The position numbers were made by a program, and so were the translations under genes. The notes beneath the pieces are model-generated. The model had not been told where the DNA came from and made no database searches. It saw nothing but the letters and a program-made list of their open reading frames with translations. DNA of 64,000 nt from assembly GCA_020746105.1 (NCBI GenBank), contig CM036632.1, positions 4,898,001 to 4,962,000 of the forward strand, in the 5' to 3' direction. Origin of the DNA: Trogon surrucura (taxonomy: Eukaryota > Chordata > Aves > Trogoniformes > Trogonidae). This document shows positions 1 through 12,400 of the stretch, one piece after another; the first letter of the stretch is position 1, and every line of letters begins with the position of its first letter.

Positions 1-1693
1 ATGATAGAGAACTGCCTCTTTCCCTTAGGCCATATTGTCACCCTGAGTTTATGGCCTCTTTCTGGAAAGTTTTCTAAAGTTCAGCGGAATGATTCAGTGC
101 AGAACTGAGTAGGAGCAAACAAGGCCGAACGAAAAGTAATCTCCTGCTTAAAATAGTAAATCTGTTAAGGCAGCGACTGAGCAAGCATGGGGCAGTACAT
201 GGATTTGCAATTCAGGCAGGATTTGTTTGGATAATTTCTGCTGCTGGGAAGAATGTCTTGGATGAGAACCCCATCCCTGTCGAGGCTGCCAGGAGAGGGC
301 GGCAGCAGCGGCTCCGCTGTTCCACGCCTGCGCCCAGGCCAGCGCACAGCCTGGAAAAAATGTTTCCAGGAATTGCCGTCATCGGTCCCGAAGCCAGAAC
401 TCCCTTTTTCTCCCTGTATGAATCATGCAGATGCGAAGTCGCCTGTGTTTCCGGAATCCAGTTGAATTTATTACGAGATCATCTTTTCTACTCACCTGCA
501 TGTGTAAATCTCAAGCTTTTCTCAAATGTCTGCCACTGATCCTCCCCTTCCTGCTCCAGAAATGCGTTGTAGGGTTACTTCACAGTTTGAAACCCTCAAA
601 GTGCACAGCGCAAGCACTTGGGAAAGTCTCTCTCCTCCCAGCTGACCTGGACCCAGTTCTACCAGCTGATATTTTTGGACGGGGGAAATATGAAGCGAGG
701 CCGTGTAGCTGTGAGCTGCCGAGTGTGATCAGTGCTGAGGTCTGAGTGAACTGAGGATGGAGAGAGTCAGCCTTGCCCCTGCACGTTGCTGTTACAGAGC
801 TCGACAACCCATCAGCTTCTTGAGCTCTGTCTATAAACAGCAGGAGAGGAACGACACGCCCTAGCAATGGGCAGGCAGGCTCTGCAGCTCCCGGTGCCAG
901 GACAGCACCCGTTCCTGTTCAGCGGGTGACTTAACAGGGCAGAGAAGGGCCATGGTTTCATTTCTCGAGACAGAGAGGAATGCACATGTAGTTTGCCCTT
1001 TTAATAATCAATGAGAGTATGAACATTTTCAAAGGTTTTCCTCCCCTGTGCCAGTCTCCAGAGGATGTGAGTAGTTACAGCTCATGGCTCCAAGCCTGGC
1101 TCTGTTTGAACTGAGGCAGCTCTGGAGATCCCCTTGAGTGTCTGCCAACAGGCAGTCGTCACACTAACACTGTTCTCTATGGCAGAGAAGTTGCCAGGGA
1201 TCTTTCTGCCTTCCTCGCTTGCTCACTGTGTGCCTGTCCTCCTCCATCCCTCCCCCCTACCCGTAGCATGATTCCATCAGCCTCTGTTGTGCTCCTGCGC
1301 TCAGCTCAACCTCCAGCTGATGGGGCAGCGACCAGAACAGAGATGAACATTTGGTACAGGGGGAGAGGAGAGGGAGAAATATAATCTGTGCTTTAGACTG
1401 TGAAATGCTAAGCAGAGGAGAGCTCAGCGTACAGGAGAGCTGCCCTGGTTTAATTTGCATCTGTTTGTTCAGATGGCCCAAGCTTCTGTGTGAACATGTT
1501 TCGTGTTTTGCATGGACCTCGTCCTGGCTGACTTCAGACCAAATGAAATATGGCAAGAAAATACCATTGCCTGCATGGGATTTGATGTGGGTTTGGAGAA
1601 GTGATGTCACTTCAACCAGGACAGGAAAAACCTTTAGAGAAGAACTGATTGCACCAAAAATATGTTACCAATCTCAGAAAAAAAGAAACACCT
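1..1693. other. AMZ1 3' flank, no other gene seen
   Basis: This stretch lies beyond the AMZ1 stop codon. I see no recognisable exon on either strand. The open frames here lack splice context and resemble nothing I know. A second minus-strand AATAAA (plus-strand TTTATT at 467-472) could serve a longer AMZ1 3' UTR. In human the next gene beyond AMZ1 is GNA12, but none of it is visible here. Confidence 0.5.
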
Positions 1694-1699
1694 TTTATT
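1694..1699 (-). terminator. AMZ1: AMZ1 candidate poly(A) signal
   Basis: The minus strand reads AATAAA about 122 bases after the AMZ1 stop codon, which would give a short 3' UTR. Another AATAAA lies at 467-472, so the true 3' end is uncertain. Confidence 0.45.
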
Positions 1700-1821
1700 C
1701 CCGTGGGGAGTTGCTGTTTCTCTCCGACAGCAACAACTTGTGTGGAGAAAGGTCAGAAGCAGGGCAGTCATGTAACCAAAGCTATGGGAGCAAAGCTGGC
1801 CCAACCCAAGGCAGATCCAGC

Positions 1822-2391
1822 CTAGTTTTCCTCCCACCGCCAACGATGAGGGGACGATTCCCCTTTAGACAGTTTTCTGGAACTCAGTTTCCTCCGCAAG
1901 GAGGAAAATTTGTCTCCGAGAACTTTCCGTAGCCCGGTGTTGTCCCTAGCAAAGGGCAGGTCCTTCTTCATGGCAGGCAGTTGTCCTGTAAACATCTCCC
2001 ATTTAGCCAGGGCATCCACGGTCTTGTCTACTTGAGCCAGTTCCTCCTCGGACACGTTCCTCTCTAGGGCAGCGATGCACGTCTCCAGCCACAGCTCATA
2101 ATCTTTAACGATGTCTGTGGACTTGGTGGGCCCGGCGAGCTGGGGCTGGCTCTGCACCTCTGCCAGCAAACACGAATGTTCCTCCTGTTCCAGCTCCTGG
2201 CCGAGGGAGAGGGCCTGGCTGCAAGTGTCCGGTGTCAGCGGCTCGGACAAGGACGTCACAGCCTCGGAGTCGTTCTCACAGCACATCCCAGAGTCTGAGC
2301 TGAAGGGAAGGATGTCCTCCGAGGCGGACAGGTCTGCTGACTCTTGCCTTGGCCACGTGGACAGTACAGTCTGTGTCCAAGCATAGAGCTT
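1822..2391 (-). CDS. AMZ1: AMZ1 coding exon 6, C-terminal (residues 315-503, stop)
   Basis: The acceptor catcacag precedes 2391 and the TAG stop is at 1824-1822. The exon begins KLYAWTQ, continuing the human-like RY(K/Q)-LY(A/T)WTQ. It contains the Ser/Glu-rich linker, the acidic DSGMCCENDSEA patch, a predicted helical block about residues 400-440 and the basic tail FSSLRRKLSSRKLSK. The linker differs most from human. Confidence 0.95.
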   Translation of the reverse strand, partial: KLYAWTQTVLSTWPRQESADLSASEDILPFSSDSGMCCENDSEAVTSLSEPLTPDTCSQALSLGQELEQEEHSCLLAEVQSQPQLAGPTKSTDIVKDYELWLETCIAALERNVSEEELAQVDKTVDALAKWEMFTGQLPAMKKDLPFARDNTGLRKVLGDKFSSLRRKLSSRKLSKGESSPHRWRWEEN

Positions 2392-5300
2392 CTGTGATGA
2401 GAGGAATAAAAGATTTCATTTTAGAGAATGAGAGGAAACACGCCGTTACCAGTGTTTGTCAGGTGAACCTGTTGATCTCGGCTGACTCAGTTTCAGATGT
2501 TACGCTCCTCTCTGCCAGAAGATGTGTTCAGATAGCTCATGGTTATCCTACGTAGCAGGGGCTTTCTCTTGCCCCGTTTTCTTGAAGTCGCTGTCTGTGG
2601 CAGAGCTGCCCCCAGCCAGATGTGGACTCTACCTGCCTTATTACTGAAGATGGTAGGAAGAAATCACAAAATCACTCCTTGCTATGTGGATGTGATCTTC
2701 ACAAGAGCCCAACCAGTGTCTCTTGAGAGGAAACAGTTATTATAAAAGCTCCTGAGAATAGCAGTAAAGAATCTTTTTTCATCATGTTGTTAACTCCTGT
2801 GGTAATGTGTGTTTTATTCCTAAGAATAGCTCTTCCCCTCTCGAGCTGAAACGTACAAGTGGGAAGGCTGGGCTCCAGGAAGGAATTAATGAAAGGAAAA
2901 TGTCTGAGACAATTTCCTTTTGAAATATTACATGCTACAATGGGGCGTATCACGAGTTGCTTCTGGCGCTCTTCTCCCTTAAGCTTTGGGGAATGAATCG
3001 CAGTACTCCAGTCGTCGCTGGATAAAAGGTGATCTCCTTGTCTGCCTCGCTGGTACGTGTTGGCATTTTTTCAGCTTTTTCACACCCTTGTGGCCTACTT
3101 CTTCATCTTTACTTTCTGCAGCTCCCAGCTGCTGCCTTTGCAAAGCGATTGCTTTGGGAAATGCAAGGGTGGCAGAGTATTAACCTGAGATCCAGGTCCA
3201 TGTTAACCCAAGATGCTGGATCCGTGCGTGCCCAGCTCTGGGTGAGCTGTGGTGGTTGAGAAGTGGGCAAGAACTTTCCAGCCCTGCAGAGCTCCCTTCT
3301 CCTGCTCCTCCCTCCCCCTTCCCTCCTCTATTTCTTTCTCTTCAGGCAAGTGAGAGAAAGGATAAAGAGCTCAAATTGAGTGGGTGGGAGAAAACCGGCC
3401 CTGTTTCTCATTTCAGTCTGTGCATGAAGCCTCAGGGAAGGATTTCATACAGGAATAAAATGGACTCTTTCAGCTAAGTTAATCCACCCTGCCCCCTCCC
3501 TCTGGGGCAAGAAAAAATGTAAAGGGACAACTTTTCTCCTGCTTCATCCCACCTCCAATAGCCCTTTTCTCCCTCCCTCTGGATTTAAAAAACAAAGAAG
3601 GCACCAGAAGCTGCAACAGAGGCCGGACCAGGGCAGGGGACAGCAAAACTATTTGAAAGCTGTGATGAGTCCGTGATTTTATAAAGTCTCTTAAAATTCC
3701 CAGGAGTAGTGAATCTGGGAAAAAAAATCACAACTGCTATTTGGTACCATTGCTAAGAAAAGAAAAAAGCTGCTGAGGCTGTTCAACCAGTATATTTGGA
3801 TTATTTAAGGCAAAAGGAGAGAGGCTGACTGACTTGAGATTGCTACTGAAATACCAAAATCTTTTCTGCCTCCCACCCTCTGGATGGTTTATTGATTCAA
3901 ATTTGGGAAGGGTTTGTAGGGCTGCAGCCTCTTTATGTTCTCATATTTGATTAGAAAGGGACAACCTTTTCGTGGTTCTAGCTTCCTTGCAAGTAGGAGC
4001 GTTTGAAGTGGATGCCCAAGTAAATCAGGGAGAATGAAACCTGTTGCCTGACACCTCAAGGGGCTCCAGGTTTGGCACTAGAAGTTCTCCAAACCTCTCT
4101 GCCATGGCAGAGCTGTCAACCCCCGCAGCAGTGCAGCTGCACCGTGCCCGTTCACACCATGGTGAGGAGGGAGCTAACCCGACTTGAAGCAACTCAAGTG
4201 CTGTTTTGTTTTACAGTGTGACCACTGCAGACTAATCCAGGCACGACGTGCAGAACAGCCTGAGACGCTGCAGAAGCCACACGTGGAAACATTGGTTGAG
4301 GTGGGGAAAGACCATGAGAACTGATTTGCTTTCAGTTTTTGAGATGACTCACGGTGGAACAAGCAGCCGTGATGAAAAAACTGAGTATATATCTGAGTGC
4401 AGCTCAGACAAATAAATTGAAGGGCCCTTCCTCCTGCATAAGGACTGGTTTCCTGTCACACATGCTCTTCTGCCCAAAACCCTGTCTCGGTTACAGACTT
4501 GGGCAGCATTACCTGCTTCTGGCGAGGAGCAGCTTTGTGTCTGGCATTTCCTGTATTTATTATGAGCGTCTGGGGCTGTTGTGTGGCAGGTGGGGATCTG
4601 TGCTAGTTTTCCAAAGGGAAACGTGACTTCAGACTTGCACTTGGCCAGCCACAAGCTCTCAAAACATGCTTAGCAAGGAACTTTGCTATCTGGTATTGTC
4701 TCCAAATGCTTTGTGCTCTCTTCTGTCAGGTTCCTTAATTGTTTAATTCATCCCTGACATTTATATTCCTCTCAACGCTATAGCAAAGCCTCTTACAGAG
4801 ATTATTACAACTTTCCTATACCAGCTTGTGCTATATCTAGCTGAGCTTTTCCATGTCAAGGAAGCAGATGTGACATTTGGCAAGTGCATCCTCTCTTCAG
4901 GTTTGTGTTCACTGTTGCCAGGAATGCTGAGCCAGTTAGAGTATTTACTGCAGGTGGAAAGGCAAAAGAAAAGCTTAATGCAACTGGCAGATCTCTTCTA
5001 GAAAGCATTAGCTAGATGCTGACAGGCTGGGTGTTTAAATAAACCAGAATTTATTCCTCTGATAGTCTGGGCAATTTAGGCACCTTTGAGACAGATGCAG
5101 GGATCAAGGAGCCCCAGAGTCAGAGACGTGTCTAACACCGCTGCAGATGCACGGGCAGGCAGCAGAACCGCACAACTGTGGTTTTTATCTTTTTTTCCTG
5201 CACATCCTTTGCTGTGCTTCTGTGCATTTTGACTCTAAGCTCAATGAAACTAGAGGCACCCTGGTTTTCATTCTGCATGTGTCTTGTTACAAATATAACC

Positions 5301-8300
5301 CACAGACTTTAAAATAGGCAGCTGAGGAAAATGTTGTCTCTGAACATGTGTCAGACAAGAATTATAACCATGGAGAAGCTAGGGTGCTGAGTGAGAATGA
5401 TGACATTACTTCCATCCCACCAGCTCTTTGGCCACTGAATCCTGCTTTTTGGACAGCAGAGGCAGAAAACCTGGAGCTAAGGGTGTCTTAGTATTCCTGG
5501 TATTCTGTGATTCCATGATTCTTTCTCTCTTAGCACCTTGCACTGAGAGCCTTTGTGTTTAACATGCTGCTAGAGCACATTTAATGCTGCGCTTTGGGGT
5601 AAGCCACTCTGTCCCTGCTACATCCCCTTCCTCAGGGACGGGCTGGTGGGATCTGTCTCTCACCTTGTAGCGATCGATGAGTTTGAAGCCCACGACGTGC
5701 TGCAGCTTCCGCAGGCAGATGGGACACGGCTCCAGAGGCCGCAGCAGGGCTTCGTCCAGGCTCAGCGCGCCCTGCATGATGCACTGCAGCCAGCGGCAGG
5801 TCCCCAGCCCCATCAGGTGGCAGATCTCGTGGCAGGTCACCTTTCAGGAAAGCAACAATCACAGCAATGCACAGTTATTCCTGCGTCCACTACCTCCTCC
5901 TCTTTCTCCTCTATGGTTCCAATTTCCGCCCTCCTCTACCATTTGACCGAGCCGTTGCTCAGCCCCAGCAGGCCTCCAACCGAAGTGAAAGGGGAACGTG
6001 GTTCCCTTTGGCTCAGGTACCCCAACATCCACGTTTGTTTGGTGAAGGAGAGGATGTGTTTTTCCTTTAGAAGTGGCTGTGGGAAGATCCTGATGCTAGC
6101 ACGCTCCAAGCTCAAGGGCAGTGCTGCTGTCACTCTCTTCCCCAAGGACGGTGTGCTGTTTGGTTGGTTTTTTTAAGGGGGAAAACCAGTCTCACTGGGG
6201 TCTGAAAAGAGCAGCATGGTCCCTGTGAGAAACATGTAAGAAGCTATTGGCAGTAACAGATCTGAGTCCTTCCAAAGCAGATGCTCTTAACATTTGTGCC
6301 AAAGCAAAAACGAAGCTGCAGTCAGCTGGCCCAGCGTGACTGCCTTGGGAACTGGCAACCATGGAAAGGCTGAGGATGGAGGATTCCCCTCCTCCTCCCA
6401 TTGCCACCTGATATCATTTGAAATTACTACAGGAAGAGACCTTAGACTAGCAAATGTTGAGAAATACCAGGGGAGAGATAAATGGCACATAGGAGGTGTT
6501 CATGCATCTTCTCTGTGTGGGAGAAATCCTGGAAGCAGAGCAGGCATGAGAGCACAGGGGAGGTGTTGGGATGAGGGACGACAGCACTCGGGAAGAGGAT
6601 GTGTTAGAGATGAATGAAGTTTAAGGGCATCTGCATATAAAGAAATGTGCAAGCTCGTCTGAGGTATTTTTCTCACCTCCCCATGTAAACAGGCCTGGCA
6701 GGGTCCTCTGCCCTGATGGATGCCAGTATCTCAGGAAGACACAGTCACCCCTTTCCAGCCATCCATTAGTTAACACACAGCTCCACCAGATATTCTGCTG
6801 GTCCTACCTTACAGCACTGGACCATCTCTTGGGCACTGAAGGGCAATGTCCGGTCTCTGCTTTCCTTGCTGACTTCACACAACTGTTCCTTCTGCGTGAG
6901 TGGATTCAAGCTGGTACAACCAGCCTGGGGAAAATCCCCAGAAAATCTGGCAAAGCTGCAGACTCCAACTTCTGTAAAGAGAAGCGCATGTAAGTTAGGC
7001 ATCAGCTCTCCTGTGACTGTCTCTCACCTTAGGCAGCGTGAAAAGAAAGCTGTTCTGGCACAGTCCAGCTGAGCACACAAGGTGTGATGAGATGTGCTTC
7101 CCAAAAGGTCTGTAACACCTCAGTTACCTTTGTCTGAAGTAGAAGCCCTCACTCTGCCAATTTCAAATTGGGAAACCCTAGTTCCTCTTATCAGAGAGTG
7201 AATAAAATGTTAAGCGTTAAGATTTGGCTCTTCTAGTCTCCCATGGACAGCTTTTTGGGAACAGTGCTGCCTTATTCACGTGGTGTGCTAGGAGATCATG
7301 GGACACTAATCCCACCTTGTCCTGGCAGGAATTTGCTGAACGTGAAGCTCCAGGTCTCACATGGGTAAAGGTCCAGCAGAGTGAGTCCGAGGACACACAG
7401 GGCATCCATGGGCTTGTTGTTCTTCAGGAAATTCAGGATCCCATCTGGACAAACGTAAGACAGAGATTCATTAAAATGAAGCATCCCTGGAAGGCATGCA
7501 AGAGCTGAAATTTCTGCTGCTCATGGGGAGGAGGATGTAATCCAAGCCACGGACAGGCAGAGCTGCTGGATTCAGCATCTTGGATGGAGAACCGTGGCTG
7601 TGTAGCCCATGCCCTCAAATCAGAATATGGGCAGATGTGTCTTTGGAAGTGGTGCTGAGCACAGAGTTAAAGCAGAGCTAAGGGCAGAGATGTAGGTGAA
7701 TTGGGTACTAACCCATGAAAATAAGCACCTAGAAGGAGAAGAATTTCCCTACAGCCATTTCAGACCCGAGCTGGAGCAGCCACATTGCTGCAGCACTGGG
7801 TCTGTGCTGAGCCCGGGCTGCCCGTGGTACCTGCAAACAGCTTGCTCCAGACAGATGTTTGTGCAGTGCAAGCTTGGCAGCTGACAAACCCATTTCCCTG
7901 GGGAGCTGTGTGACACTTTAACCCAAATTTCCTAACATCAAAGGCCAGCGAGTTCCCCACCTGCGCCACCCAAGCCACTGATTTACTTTGGCTCTGGACA
8001 AGCAGTGGGAGAGCTCCGACTGCACCAAAACAACAGTGCCTTCCCGCGGAGCGGAGCCGATCACTTCGCAGAGCTGGACTTAAACGTCATAGCACCGAAA
8101 AATACAAACAGCAGAGGAAAATATGATGAAAGTCGCTTTGGTTTTTTCTCCTGTTTCCAGCCTCGAAGTTCTGGGTTTTCCATGGGAACAGGATTTCTCC
8201 CTTTCCACTCCCTTCCTCATCCCCTCCCCGCTCAGGCAATGCAGGGCTGTTTGAGGCATTTCCCACCGGAGAGCTCATGCCCGTGTCCCAATCTGGTGTC

Positions 8301-9444
8301 TCTGTGGGCTCCCTGCTCCCAGGTCCTTACCTGCATGAAGCTGCACCTTGTCTGAGTCCCGGCTGTGGCGGTAGCAGCAGTGAATGGAAGAGATGGGGAT
8401 GGAGGGAAGGCACTTCACACGGAGACCCAGGAAGAAGGACTCAACACAGCTCTGGAGGGAATCCAGCAGCGAGAGCCCAGCAGGCCCTTCAATTAAGTCT
8501 AAGGAAAGAAGTTCTGTTATCAGTTCCTTAAAGCCAAGGTGATTCATTGGTTTTGAAAGGGTTTTGTTGGGCTGGTCACAGCAACTGAGGGAGAGGGAGG
8601 ATGGTGCATTCTGAATTGCTTATTCCGGGATGTGGTGGACATCTCTAAATGATTACACAGATAGGGAGGAGAAGAGGCTATTGCTGAGAGGTAGCTCAAG
8701 GCATTTGTGTGCTCTCTCATGAGCAGAGCAGATGTGCTAGGAAGGTTGTCTCCTATTTAAGTTGTGCAGAAAGATTCATGTGGGAACGGGTGACTCTGTT
8801 TAATGAACCATCAGGGATAGAGCTCCAGAAGTGCTGTTTTATCCAGCACTGGTTTACAAATAGATATATATACGTCCGTATGCATACATATAATCCTAGC
8901 AAGTCTCACCCAGGGCACACACACCATTTACAGGGCAAGTCTACTGATGGTTGTCATTGTGGCTTGTGACTCTGCACTGGCGGCATGTCAGAGCCTTTGG
9001 TATTTCATTTATCTTTGCTATGGCTATTGCATTTTGCAGCTTAGTGCTTAGAAGAGGAGGTTAGTAGCGTTCAGCACCACCCACCTCCCTCCTGTATCCC
9101 CATATCCTTCCAGGTGGCTCAGTGAAGATGCCCATGTTACCTATCGGCTGCAGGTAAATGTGTTTTCGATACAAGTTCTGCTTCCTCCTCAGCATGGCGT
9201 GATAGAACGTCTCAAAGTCCTCAGGCGCATCGGGGTGGCTGAGGAGCCAGTCAAAAGCCGTCCGGATGAGCAGCGTGCAGAAGAGCGTCCGCTGTGGGTT
9301 GTAGGCTTCAGAGAGGAACAACTTCTCCGCACTGGAGAAAGCTTTGGCATAGAGCTCCTGCAGGGCTGGGTTGGTGGAGATCAACGCGTCCTTCAGAGCC
9401 CGGGGCCCGAAGCTGAATTCCTGAGCGTGTTTGCACTGCAGCAT
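1822..9444 (-). CDS. AMZ1: Archaemetzincin-1 (AMZ1), 6 coding exons
   Basis: AMZ1 is a zinc metallopeptidase of the archaemetzincin (M54) family; its physiological substrate is not well established. The coding exons on the minus strand are 9444-9141, 8498-8331, 7444-7316, 6971-6808, 5840-5664 and 2391-1822. Together they give 1512 bases, or 503 residues plus stop, close to the human protein of about 498. All junctions are GT-AG and all phases agree. The zinc site is HEICHLMG at residues 259-266. It is followed by C270, C275, M277 and a CPIC pair at 294-297, the cysteine-rich pattern that defines the family. The start MLQCKHAQEFSFGPRALKDA matches the human N-terminus closely, and the C-terminal block GLRKVLGDKFSSLRRKLS is also conserved. 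I see no signal peptide or membrane segment. The 5' UTR begins in a CpG island near 16.7 kb. Confidence 0.96.
2392..5663 (-). other. AMZ1: AMZ1 intron before the last exon
   Basis: This is a 3.3 kb intron. I found no exon in it. A short CR1-like tail at about 5500-5524 is described separately. The rest looks like unique intron sequence. Confidence 0.7.
5500..5524 (+). repeat. Possible CR1 LINE 3' tail fragment
   Basis: The sequence attctgtgattccatgattc resembles the 8-bp (ATTCTGTG/ATTCTATG-type) repeats that end avian CR1 retrotransposons. Upstream CR1 body sequence is not clearly recognisable, so this is either a very short or an old fragment. Confidence 0.45.
5664..5840 (-). CDS. AMZ1: AMZ1 coding exon 5, zinc-binding site (residues 256-314)
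   Basis: The acceptor cctgaaag precedes 5840 and the donor TACAAG|GTGAGA follows 5664. The exon holds the whole metal-binding site: H259, E260 and H263 of HExxH, G266, then C270, C275, M277, C294 and C297. The position where classical metzincins carry a third zinc histidine is a threonine (T269) next to C270. Human AMZ1 also lacks that histidine, so this is a family trait and not decay. Confidence 0.95.
6808..6971 (-). CDS. AMZ1: AMZ1 coding exon 4 (residues 201-255)
   Basis: The acceptor ctttacag precedes 6971 and the donor TGTAAG|GTAGGA follows 6808. It begins EVGVCSFARFSGDFPQ and ends MVQCCK, right before the catalytic exon. The middle part (about residues 220-240) is poorly conserved against human. 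Confidence 0.94.
7316..7444 (-). CDS. AMZ1: AMZ1 coding exon 3 (residues 158-201)
   Basis: The acceptor gtttgtccag precedes 7444 and the donor CAAG|GTGGGA follows 7316. The exon encodes GILNFLKNNKPMDALCVLGL and then DLYPCETWSFTFSKFLPGQ, nearly identical to the human segment just before the catalytic region. Confidence 0.94.
8331..8498 (-). CDS. AMZ1: AMZ1 coding exon 2 (residues 102-158)
   Basis: The acceptor tttccttag precedes 8498 and the donor G|GTAAGG follows 8331. The exon carries the conserved segment ESFFLGLRVKCLPS and the RDSD motif, both recognisable in human AMZ1. It is entered and left in phase 1. Confidence 0.93.
9141..9444 (-). CDS. AMZ1: AMZ1 coding exon 1 (residues 1-102)
   Basis: This exon starts with ATG at 9444-9442, chosen because MLQC followed by EFSFGPRALKDALIST matches the human start. 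The frame runs further upstream, but only into a probable 5' UTR. It ends at donor G|GTAACA (9141|9140) in phase 1. The exon probably begins at 9474 after the acceptor ctcccgcag. A second AG lies four bases further on, which would change only the UTR. It contains the conserved block AYNPQRTLFCTLLIRTAFDW. Confidence 0.95.
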
Positions 9445-12400
9445 CGCGGAGACACCCACCGGCTGTGGCACTGCCTGCGGGAGGGGATACACACGGCCTC
9501 GTGAGAGACCTGGAAACCTCACGCTTTCCTCTCAAAGCAGTTTGCCCCAAGATCCCAGCTGTAAGGTTTGACTGGGAGCTTCTAAATGCCGTACCTAGTG
9601 CTGGCAATGCGTGAGAGTAGCTGTTATAGGGTGCTCTACATTACGTTTACGGCCAATGCACCAGTAGATGGTGCTCAAGAATGCATAGCCCCATTATTGC
9701 TACCAGATGCCTGGATTAAATCAGATAGTTTGATTATTTTTTTTTTCTGCTGCTCTATCCTGAAGTCCCAATAACATGGAAAATACCTCTGTGTGTTGTA
9801 CAGCTGGCTGCAGTGACCCTTATACAATGTCGAAAAGTGGTGCTTCTTTTTGCTTGGAGCAGTCTCCTCGGGGTCCTCAAAGGCATGTGGCCATGGCAGG
9901 AAAGCAGTTGGATCTTGGTCTTTACTTATTAATCTATTAAAAGCCTTAACTTCTGAATTACTTATACCAGTGAAGGCTGCTGTTCACTGCTGACAATTTC
10001 TTTTAACAGCTTTTAATCCTCACTCTCAGGTATGGACCCAGGGCATCTGCTGGCTCACAGTGCTGTTGTCAGGCTGCACGATGTGGGAAGGTCTGCCCAG
10101 CCTGATCCCCAGCTGGGACTTGGTGGGTGACCTCGGGTTTGCTGGTGCTGCCTCTCTAGCGAGACATGTATGGGCACGCTGCCATCATGTCATTTCATGA
10201 ATAACTTCATGTCACACCATGTTAGCATCAAGAATGCTGGTGATGATGTAAAGTGGTAAATAAAGAGCAAATGAAAGCCTGCAGCAGAAAGAAATTAATT
10301 CAGAGCATCCCAGAAATAACCTCTCCAGGGTCCTTTCTAAGGCCAGCATTTTCCAAAGCTGCAGAAGTCAAGCACATATTTCCCATTGCAGTTCCTGCAC
10401 TTAAGGAGATTCCAGTAGATGTCTTGGAGAAAGGGATGAAAAACTAAAAACTAAGTACAGCTTCTATGGCTAACCTATGCCTGGATTTCTCCAGAGACAT
10501 TCCTTTTTTGCCAAGTAGGCCTAGAATATTTTGAAGCAGTACTTGGGGCAAAGTTGCTTACCTTGGGTAAGCGCTCCACCTGTATACAGCAGAATGAAAA
10601 ATACACAGGTATAGATGCACAAAAGCACAAGCTTTCTAGGAATAAGTACTATCTTCTATTAGGCAAGTTAATGCTAACTGAAAAGCAACCAGGTAAGCCT
10701 TGTGGGTGGATAAGCAAATATATCAGCTGCTGACCATGACCATAACAGCCTCTTTCAATCACAGAAAAAAAAAAGTGAATATTTTTGGGAGGAACTGGTT
10801 AAGTCTGTAACTTAAGTAGGTCTGCAGCCTAGCTCTGTCAGTTAAGTGACATTCAGTGGCCTCTGAGGACATCAATATAACAAGGAAATCCAGTATTTAA
10901 AAAATAGTACCGACATGAACCAAAGTCTTCTCTCAGTTACGCAGCAGCAGGTCTGGTATTTTGCACCGTAAGAGAAAGGTGGCAGCCCATTAAAATTAAC
11001 ACTGAATTTCTTTACAGCTAACCCTTGGGAACATATGTCTCTGTGTAAGCAGTCCTTAAAAAAGACTTGTTTTGTATGATCTTCTTTTGGCGCTAAGGGT
11101 ATACAGCCCAGGAGAGGGAGTGGGTAAGCAGTTTTCTTTCATTTTTGCAAGCTTTGTGTTTTTCTAGCATTAAAGGCTGACGGCAGCCGGCACAGTGGGA
11201 TCTGAAGTGGAACAAGGGTCCTAAATGCAAGTTTAAAAAGAAACTCTGCAATACTTTCTCAGGCTCCTCTCCCTATTGCCCCCCAAAAATATCCAAATGG
11301 CTTCTGCTGATTTTCACAGGTAGCAACAGGAGTTTGCGTGAGGTTGTTCTGCTCTTTGACACCCAAATCTCTACCCTTTGGACTTGGCGTCCAGATTTGT
11401 GAGAGTCTGACCCCACCAGGTCATCAAGAGTTTTGCCATGAGCTAGGGTGAAGATTTGCTTTTTCCTAAGGGCAAGATTTCACGTGTTCTGCAGAAACTT
11501 CAAATACGAGCACAATTTTTCCAGTTACATGCAGAACTTGCACTCAGAAACTGTTAGCAATATTACAATGACTGAGGATGTGATCCTGTGAGCTACTGAG
11601 AGCCAGCTGCTCCCAGGGAAGTCAAGGAGGGACTTTACACTTGGTCCAGGTTGAGAGCCATCTTGCCAAAGAAGGTTTCTGAGAAGCAGAAGCCACTTTG
11701 ATCAGCACTTCCTGGCAATAAATGGAGTGTGGGTCTGAGGGAGGAGGAGCTGGTTAGAAAAATGAATGGATTTTTCTTCTCTAAGAGGGATGTATGCAAC
11801 AGCAGACACAATGAGCGCACAGTCTTTTAGCGTGTGTTCCCCCGGGGTCTCTCATCGAATATAGTGTGTACCCAACGCTATGGGATAGACATTGTTTCCC
11901 AAGGCTTCCTAAAAGGGGACATTCACCCAGCTCCCGACATTCCCAGCTATGACCATGGCTGTTTTGTGAATGCCCACCATGCCCAAGGATGTCCATGATT
12001 ACGCTTTAGTGGTTTGGAAGCTCGAGCACAGGAATTCACTTGGAACTCGCAGTCCGGCGCAACGCGTCCCTCCTTCTCCTGGAGACTCCGGCTTCGCTTC
12101 CGACAGAAGAGCAGCAGCCCACTGTGTTCTCCAAATCCAATACAACTGCTTCTTTTTAACCAGCTTTTCTAAAATACTTCACTGAATTAATGCTTCAGAA
12201 AATTTTTATGGACATCCTCAGCAGTTTAAAAAAGAAAGCGTTTTACAACATTAACTATAGTAGATGTTATTTGTGCTCTTCTCATATGTGAGTATAGTGT
12301 GTCATTGACTGAAGTAGTAGAAAAGGGCTTTGTAATTTTTAGCTCTTGTGTCGAGGGTGCCTTGTGTAACTCCCTATGCAGGGCTTCACGAGGAAATGGC

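Larger units (their letters stand above)
5841..9140 (-). other. AMZ1: AMZ1 internal introns between the small exons
   Basis: The introns 5841-6807, 6972-7315, 7445-8330 and 8499-9140 separate coding exons 2-5 and their neighbours. I see nothing in them beyond splice signals; the open frames that read through exon edges are not separate genes. Confidence 0.7.

Noticed and set aside
1351..1932. 193-codon plus-strand frame overlapping the AMZ1 last exon
   Set aside because: It is antisense to and beyond the AMZ1 3' end and shows no family resemblance.
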